From: Treponema sp.
GTDB taxonomy: Bacteria > Spirochaetota > Spirochaetia > Treponematales > Breznakiellaceae
DNA length: 34,430 bases
Direction of reading: 5' to 3'
NCBI GenBank assembly: GCA_031279635.1
Contig: JAITIC010000208.1
Span: forward strand, 1-34,430
Positions 30,057 to 34,430 of the stretch are shown piece after piece (the first letter of the stretch is position 1; the number at the start of each line of letters is the position of its first letter). The notes under the pieces are model-generated. The model searched no databases and was not told the DNA's origin. It saw only the letters and a list, made by a program, of their open reading frames with translations. A program made the position numbers and the translations under genes.

Positions 30057-31172
30057 ATGTTCCGTTTTGGTTCAATTTTAGCGCTGCTTTGTATCTTCCT
30101 TTCCTGCGCCCGCTCCGGCGCGGAGTCAAGCGCCGTTCCTGTCCGGCCCGGCCCGCGGCCGGTTGCGGTGCTGCAGGCGGGAGAATATCCCCTGTGGTTC
30201 CAGCTTACCGATACAGGGCCGGCGTTGCTCGATTCAATAGAAGACGCCCGCTTTTCCGCCGCCCTTATCCCCTGGCCTCTGGCTCTCCATATCCGCTTTA
30301 TCCTTGCCGGAGGGGATGGGCTTGTGATGGCGGTAAACCGGGGCGGCTTTATGGGCCTCTCCCCCTGGGACGATGGCGGAGACGGCGGCATCGGGTTGTA
30401 CTATGTATCCGGCGGCGAATTCTGGCGGCGCTACACGGTGGGGGCCTTGCTGGTGTTTGAGGAAAAGCCGGCGGCCCTGCTGTACCGGGATGACCGCTTT
30501 CTTGATTCCGCGGCAAGCCTTCCCCAGCCAAGGACCTGGACCTTCAGCCTTGAGTCATCCGTACCGGTGAGGCTGGATATTCCCGCCCTTGATCCGTTTC
30601 CGCCGGAGGAGGGTTGGGACGCGGACACCCTGCGGCTCGCCCCCGACGGCTTCTGGTATTACCGGGTCTTGAAACAGGACGAAGTCCAGCCTGAAATACG
30701 CCAACTCCGCACCGCCGATTTGAGGCGGCCGGGGGAGACGGTTTCCATCGGGACTTTCCAGAATTCCGCTTTGCCTGAGCCTTTGAGCGCCGCTCCCGCC
30801 CCCTTGAGGGAACTGCTCGACGCGGCGGGCGGCAACGCGGCGCTGGTAATCTCCCCGGATTTTCCGCAGCCCCGTTCATTCGCGGGAAGCGGCGAGAGCG
30901 GCCCCGGCTTTTTGGCCTATTACCGCTCCGGCACGGCCGATGGCGCGCCCGCTCTCGCAGCGGCGGTTCTCCCCGACGGCCGGGGCATGTACCTCTCCGC
31001 AACGGCGGAACCGCGGCCGTTCTCCCTGCCGCCCCTGCCCGACAGCTTTGTCTACACCGGAATCGGCTTTGCCGCCGGTGTCCTGTTCGCCTTCTGGGAG
31101 GAACAGGAAGAGTTTAATATCGGCGCGGCGGGTTTCATGGTGATACAAATGGCGGATTTGAAAAATTTTTAA
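30057..31172 (+). CDS. Hypothetical lipoprotein, 371 aa
   Basis: The signal peptide MFRFGSILALLCIFLSC ends in a lipobox-like IFLSC, predicting an envelope lipoprotein. The mature region looks beta-rich, with repeated segments such as LVMAVNRGGFMGLSPWDDG, DGFWYYRVLKQ and FVYTGIGFAAGVLFAFWEEQ, which could be propeller-like blades. I do not recognise the family. ATG 30057 is chosen because the frame upstream of it adds ten residues before the signal; no ribosome site is clear. The style resembles the lipoprotein at 28879-29682, and the two may work together. Confidence 0.75.
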   Translation: MFRFGSILALLCIFLSCARSGAESSAVPVRPGPRPVAVLQAGEYPLWFQLTDTGPALLDSIEDARFSAALIPWPLALHIRFILAGGDGLVMAVNRGGFMGLSPWDDGGDGGIGLYYVSGGEFWRRYTVGALLVFEEKPAALLYRDDRFLDSAASLPQPRTWTFSLESSVPVRLDIPALDPFPPEEGWDADTLRLAPDGFWYYRVLKQDEVQPEIRQLRTADLRRPGETVSIGTFQNSALPEPLSAAPAPLRELLDAAGGNAALVISPDFPQPRSFAGSGESGPGFLAYYRSGTADGAPALAAAVLPDGRGMYLSATAEPRPFSLPPLPDSFVYTGIGFAAGVLFAFWEEQEEFNIGAAGFMVIQMADLKNF

Positions 31173-31230
31173 ACGTAAACTTGTTGACAGCGGGAGGCTT
31201 TCCCCACTCTCGCCCGCTCATCATGGGCTT

Positions 31231-31440
31231 ACCCTCCGCTTCGCTAAGGAGTATAATCTTACGGTAATGATCACCCATAACGTGAACCATGCTCTGGAAG
31301 CGGGTAACCTGCTTATGATGGAAGCGGGGGAGATCATCGTTGATATTGATGCCGCTGAAAAAGCGAAACTTACAATGATGGATATTCAGCGCTTCAAGAC
31401 ATCAGGAAAAAGGAACCGGCAAGCGACGAAATGCCGCTGA
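31231..31440 (+). pseudogene. C-terminal relic of an ABC transporter ATPase
   Basis: One frame reads TLRFAKEYNLTVMITHNVNH then ALEAGNLLMMEAGEIIVDI and DAAEKAKLTMMDIQRFK, ending TGA at 31438-31440. This is the H-loop (ITHN) and tail of a COG1101-like ABC ATPase, the type that partners uncharacterised binding proteins. The Walker and signature regions are absent. The homology begins at about 31231, with unrelated sequence before it. I infer a deletion relic. The rest of 31173-31483 holds no other gene. Confidence 0.65.
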
Positions 31441-31483
31441 ACGGATAGTCGCGGCCAATTATTCGTTTTTATAGGAGATAACT

Positions 31484-32482
31484 ATGGACAAATTACGAAT
31501 GGGGGTTTTGGGATGTTCCCGTCATTATGAGCTGCGGGTGGCCCTGCCGCTCAGATCGTCTCTGCTGGTGGAACCTTACGCCGTGGCGTCAAGGAACGGG
31601 GCGAAGGCACAGGCGTTTGCGGATAAACTTGACTTTCCCAAGGCATACGGTTCCTACGAGGCCCTGCTCGCCGATCCCGATGTTGATTTTGTGTATATTC
31701 CGCTGCCCAACCATCTGCACCTGGAATACATAAAAAAAGCCGCCGAAGCGGGAAAGCCGGTGCTATGCGAAAAACCGGTATGTCTGAACGCGAAAGAAGC
31801 GGCGGAAGCGGCGGCCTATTGCCAAAGCCGGAACGTTCCCCTCATGGAAGCCTTCATGTACCGCTTCCATCCCCAATGGGTTCGGGCAAAGGAAATTGTC
31901 ACATCGGGGGAAATCGGCGAACTGCTTACCGTTCACGCCCATTTTTCCTATTCCAACAAAGACGGAACCAACATACGCAACCGGGCGGAAACGGGCGGCG
32001 GCGCGGTTTATGACATCGGCTGCTATACCGTTTCAAGCGCCCGCCATCTGTTTGGCCGGGAACCCGCCAGGGTAATATGCACTCTTGTCCGTGACGCCTC
32101 GTTCAAAACCGATATTCTGGTTTCCGCGCTTCTCGATTTTGGGGAAGGGAGGGCCGCGACTTTCACCATCGGTACGCAGATGCACCCCAGTCAGCGGGTG
32201 GACGCCATCGGAAGCGGCGGCAGTCTTTCCATAGAGGTTCCCTTCAACATGTACCCGGATGTTCCCGGCAAAGTTACCGTTTTCACCGGCGTCGGCCAGC
32301 GCCTCATTGAAACGGAAATCGCCGATCAGTATTTGCTGGAATTTGACGCCTATGCCGAATCGATCATTCAGCAAAGGGAAGCGCCCACCCCGGTTTCTGA
32401 CGCAATCGCCAACATGGCGGTCCTGGACGCCCTTTTCAAATCCGCGGCAAGCGGCGCCTGGGAAACGGTGCGGAAGTACTGA
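31484..32482 (+). CDS. Gfo/Idh/MocA family oxidoreductase
   Basis: The 332-aa NAD(P)-dependent dehydrogenase has an N-terminal Rossmann fold (LRMGVLGCSRHYELRVALPL) and the family's EKP motif (VLCEKPVCLNAKEA, about residues 91-104) with the catalytic Lys. The substrate-domain segment GGGAVYDIGCYTVSSARHLF is typical. Members oxidise sugars, myo-inositol or related cyclitols, and no substrate can be fixed. The nucleotide loop is less glycine-rich than usual. A ribosome site GGAGAT is placed well before ATG 31484. It may act on sugars imported by transporters elsewhere; the sugar operon is far away in this window. Confidence 0.9.
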   Translation: MDKLRMGVLGCSRHYELRVALPLRSSLLVEPYAVASRNGAKAQAFADKLDFPKAYGSYEALLADPDVDFVYIPLPNHLHLEYIKKAAEAGKPVLCEKPVCLNAKEAAEAAAYCQSRNVPLMEAFMYRFHPQWVRAKEIVTSGEIGELLTVHAHFSYSNKDGTNIRNRAETGGGAVYDIGCYTVSSARHLFGREPARVICTLVRDASFKTDILVSALLDFGEGRAATFTIGTQMHPSQRVDAIGSGGSLSIEVPFNMYPDVPGKVTVFTGVGQRLIETEIADQYLLEFDAYAESIIQQREAPTPVSDAIANMAVLDALFKSAASGAWETVRKY

Positions 32483-32487
32483 AAACC

Positions 32488-32721
32488 CTACTCTTCCTGC
32501 CCTGTCAGCGCGGCTATCAGCAATTCCGCGAGCTTGGCCGCTTCCGCCGGGGTAAGGGTAAGGCCCTTCCCCATTTTTTCATGACCCTGCGCCCAGTCTC
32601 GCACGTCGAACTTGGGCGCTCTGCCGTTCCATGAAACTATATTCAGCTCTTTTTTCCAGCCGCCGCTTCCCTCGGAAACAACGCCGAAATGTTTAACAAT
32701 GTCGAAAGTAATATCGGCCAT
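32488..32721 (-). CDS. PC4-like (YdbC) DNA-binding protein
   Basis: The 77-aa protein has the PC4/YdbC single-strand nucleic-acid-binding fold. KKELNIVSWNGRAPKFDVRD and KMGKGLTLTPAEAAKLAELL are the hallmark segments. Relatives bind single-stranded DNA as dimers and are annotated as transcriptional coactivator-like in bacteria. ATG 32721 is preceded by GGAG at good spacing; the longer frame to 32754 adds residues in the leader. The gene ends 5 bases from the convergent dehydrogenase. Its promoter is seen at 32766-32774. Confidence 0.88.
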   Translation of the reverse strand: MADITFDIVKHFGVVSEGSGGWKKELNIVSWNGRAPKFDVRDWAQGHEKMGKGLTLTPAEAAKLAELLIAALTGQEE

Positions 32722-32765
32722 ACAAACTCCACAATTAAAAATCAGGCCACTCACGGCTCCGGATT

Positions 32766-32774
32766 AGTATACCA
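32766..32774 (-). promoter_or_regulatory. Extended -10 promoter of the PC4-like gene
   Basis: On the minus strand TGGTATACT gives an extended -10 (TGn plus TATACT). The start of transcription would be near 32759, about 37 bases before the ATG. No -35 is needed in this class. Confidence 0.5.
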
Positions 32775-32792
32775 CAAAACAACGGATTTCAC

Positions 32793-33785
32793 TCACCCGC
32801 CGATGCGGGACATCGCCTTGCCGGCGTGGTTTCCACGCCGGTTTCCGTAAATGCCGGAGAAACTGTGGCTTGCCGGTTTCCGGCCGACCAGCTCCCGCAC
32901 CGCGCCGGCCAGGTCGGAATCGGACGCGCCGGAAAGCAGCAGAGAGCGCAGATCCAGGCTTATATCGCTGGACAGGCAGGGCTGCAACAATCCGCCGGAA
33001 CTAAGACGGAGGCGGTTGCAGCTTTCGCAGAAGCCTTCGCTTACCGCATTTATCATCCCAATTAAACCGGCAAAACCGGAAACCGCGTAATACGCCGCGG
33101 GGCCGTTGCCCGGTTTTTCCCCTGCCGGCCGCAGCGCGCCGAGGCGCCGCTCCAGTATCAGGCGCAGTTCCATCCCGCTGATCGGTTCCAGTTCCCCGGC
33201 GCAGCCTATGGGCATCAATTCGATAAAACGCACCGCCTTTACGGTTTTTTCCGCCAGGGCCGCAATATCGCATAACTCGTCCTGATTGATGTTTTTCAGC
33301 GGCACGCAGTTTATTTTAACCGGTATACCCAAAAGGCGGGCCTGTTCCATGGTTTTAAGTATGGCGCCGGGCCAGTCACCATGTTCGCGTCTGGTAATAC
33401 TATGGAACGTTTCGGCATTCAGCGTGTCCAGGCTGATATTGATCCCCGCCAGGGGAATTGATGCAAGTTCTTCCAGATAGCGGTCAAGCAATACGCCGTT
33501 GGTGGTAATGCTCACCTGCTCTATTCCCGTAACGGCCTTAAGCCGGCGGATAAGATCGACCGCCCCTTTCCGCACCAGCAATTCGCCGCCGGTTACTTTT
33601 ACTTTGCGGATGCCCAGGCCCGCCATTATCCTGCAAAGCCGCAGCGTCTCCTCAAAACTGAGCATGGAGTTATGGGGCTTCCACTCAACGCCTTCCTCGG
33701 CCATGCAGTAGACGCAGCGGAGGTTGCAGCGGTCGGTAATGGAAAGGCGGAGATAATCAATAACTCTTCCGAAAGCGTCAATCAT
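32793..33785 (-). CDS. moaA: GTP 3',8-cyclase MoaA
   Basis: The 330-aa radical SAM enzyme starts molybdenum cofactor synthesis from GTP. The first cluster ligands are Cys20, Cys24 and Cys27 (DRCNLRCVYCM). The second cluster is CESC followed by 13 residues and a further Cys near position 270. The C-terminus is the expected double glycine (SRIGG). One oddity is that the GGEP motif reads GGEL (VTGGELLVRKG). The start ATG 33785 overlaps the moaC end by 8 bases, so the two are translationally coupled. MoaD, MoaE and molybdenum enzymes are not in the window. Confidence 0.95.
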   Translation of the reverse strand: MIDAFGRVIDYLRLSITDRCNLRCVYCMAEEGVEWKPHNSMLSFEETLRLCRIMAGLGIRKVKVTGGELLVRKGAVDLIRRLKAVTGIEQVSITTNGVLLDRYLEELASIPLAGINISLDTLNAETFHSITRREHGDWPGAILKTMEQARLLGIPVKINCVPLKNINQDELCDIAALAEKTVKAVRFIELMPIGCAGELEPISGMELRLILERRLGALRPAGEKPGNGPAAYYAVSGFAGLIGMINAVSEGFCESCNRLRLSSGGLLQPCLSSDISLDLRSLLLSGASDSDLAGAVRELVGRKPASHSFSGIYGNRRGNHAGKAMSRIGG

Positions 33786-34272
33786 GGGTTTCTTCCCGCC
33801 TGAAGTGACCGCTCTTGCCGCCGGACTTTTCCCAAAGCCGGATATCGCTTATCACCATAGACCGGTCCATCGCTTTGCACATATCATAAATCGTGAGCAG
33901 CGCGACCGATACGCCGGTAAGGGCCTCCATTTCCGCCCCGGTCTTGCCGGAAAGCCGTACCGTGCAACGGGCCTCAATTTGCGACTTCGCTTCATCAGGC
34001 AAAAAATCCACCGAACAGGAGTCAAAGCTCAGCGGATGGCAGAGGGGGATAAGCTCCGCGTTTTTTTTGGCCGCCATAATCCCCCCAAGCCGGGCAACTC
34101 CCAGCACGTCTCCTTTTTTGGCCGCGCCTTCCTGAACGGCCTTAAGCGTTTCGGCGCTCATAGTAATAGTCCCTTTGGCGACGGCAACCCTGACGCTTGT
34201 TTCCTTGCCGGAGATGTCCACCATAACCGCGTTGCCCGCCGAATCAAAATGGTTAAAACCTTTATCAGCCAT
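33778..34272 (-). CDS. moaC: Cyclic pyranopterin monophosphate synthase MoaC
   Basis: The 164-aa protein converts the MoaA product to cyclic pyranopterin monophosphate. Typical segments are MVDISGKE, GVARLGGIMAAKKNAELIPL, the conserved LCHPL and KTGAEMEALTGVSVALLTIYDMCKAMD. ATG 34272 is selected: the frame upstream of it starts with TTG inside a -10 element. There is no ribosome site, but TATACT on the minus strand (34284-34279) is just six bases before the ATG, so translation from a leaderless message is likely. The 3' end overlaps moaA by 8 bases. The final 18 residues are basic and extend a little past the usual end. Confidence 0.94.
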   Translation of the reverse strand: MADKGFNHFDSAGNAVMVDISGKETSVRVAVAKGTITMSAETLKAVQEGAAKKGDVLGVARLGGIMAAKKNAELIPLCHPLSFDSCSVDFLPDEAKSQIEARCTVRLSGKTGAEMEALTGVSVALLTIYDMCKAMDRSMVISDIRLWEKSGGKSGHFRREETHD

Positions 34273-34278
34273 AGTTGT

Positions 34279-34284
34279 AGTATA
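34279..34284 (-). promoter_or_regulatory. -10 element of moaC-moaA
   Basis: Minus-strand TATACT stands six bases before the moaC ATG. No good -35 is found at 17 bases. The implied transcription start is at the start codon itself. Confidence 0.45.
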
Positions 34285-34329
34285 CAACAATTCTCGATTT
34301 AACCACAGAGAAAACAGGGGTTTTACATT

Positions 34330-34356
34330 TAACCACAGACACGGAAAGACACGGAC
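34330..34356 (+). repeat. AACCACAGAC-type intergenic repeat
   Basis: TAACCACAGACACGGAAAGA followed by CACGGAC is the clearest copy of the family at 3112-3145 and 7456-7536. A partial copy AACCACAGAG lies just upstream at 34301-34310. Confidence 0.6.
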
Positions 34357-34392
34357 AATTTCGCGGAGTTTCAGGTAAAACCCGTGAAATTG
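34356..34392. repeat. Hairpin at window end
   Basis: Arms CAATTTCGCGG and CCGTGAAATTG pair over 11 positions with one G-T, around a 15-base loop. It directly follows the intergenic repeat; it may be part of it or an upstream gene's terminator. The remaining 38 bases show nothing. Confidence 0.45.
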
Positions 34393-34430
34393 TACGAATT
34401 ATAGCGGACTTATAGACGAAAACTGTGTTT

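Noticed and set aside
34291-34430. Possible Moco riboswitch upstream of moaC
   Set aside because: The -10 element abuts the moaC ATG, so no leader exists to hold one, and the upstream DNA is repeat plus a simple hairpin.

Overview
This is a moderately GC-rich bacterial chromosome segment. The gene set (multi-solute CUT2 sugar transporters, spirochaete-like lipoproteins and TPR proteins, a short SMC, remnants of an ISNCY-like transposase) suggests a spirochaete of the genus Treponema, perhaps the termite-gut clade. This is inference from gene style; no 16S or tRNA gene is present to prove it. I see no prophage, CRISPR array, intact insertion sequence or RNA gene.

Layout. Positions 1-290 hold a three-hairpin dispersed repeat. 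292-2787 is gyrA. 2.8-4.9 kb holds a decayed GxxExxY-like gene, a metallophosphoesterase, a hypothetical protein and a transposase remnant. 4903-6321 is a CYTH-domain gene followed by a TatD-type hydrolase. 6348-12527 (minus) is a sugar ABC transporter of rhamnose type: mutarotase, ATPase, two permeases, binding protein, then a URO-D-superfamily gene. A divergent AraC regulator lies at 12613-13509. 13.6-17.5 kb holds an exported DNase I-fold protein that converges on and overlaps smc. 17.7-19.4 kb is a kduI-kduD pair for pectin-derived uronates. 19446-19576 is a second copy of the three-hairpin repeat. 19.6-23.1 kb (minus) is a tight cluster of a PrsW-like protease, an E1-like enzyme and a B12-binding radical SAM protein. 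23.1-28.8 kb holds aroK, a large TPR protein, a divergent solute-binding protein, and aroA overlapping the last by one base. 28.9-31.4 kb holds two lipoproteins with two decayed gene remnants. 31.5-34.3 kb holds a Gfo/Idh/MocA dehydrogenase, a PC4-like DNA-binding protein, and moaC-moaA for molybdenum cofactor.

Two themes stand out. The first is plant cell-wall sugar use: rhamnose-type uptake under AraC control plus KduI/KduD fits growth on rhamnogalacturonan or pectin products, though no rhamnose isomerase, kinase or aldolase is in the window. The second is housekeeping with unusual features: an SMC without a recognisable hinge, a GyrA with leucine at the quinolone-target serine, and an EPSP synthase with substitutions at usually conserved positions. 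Intergenic DNA is rich in palindromic repeats of at least three families and in gene relics, a sign of active genome turnover.
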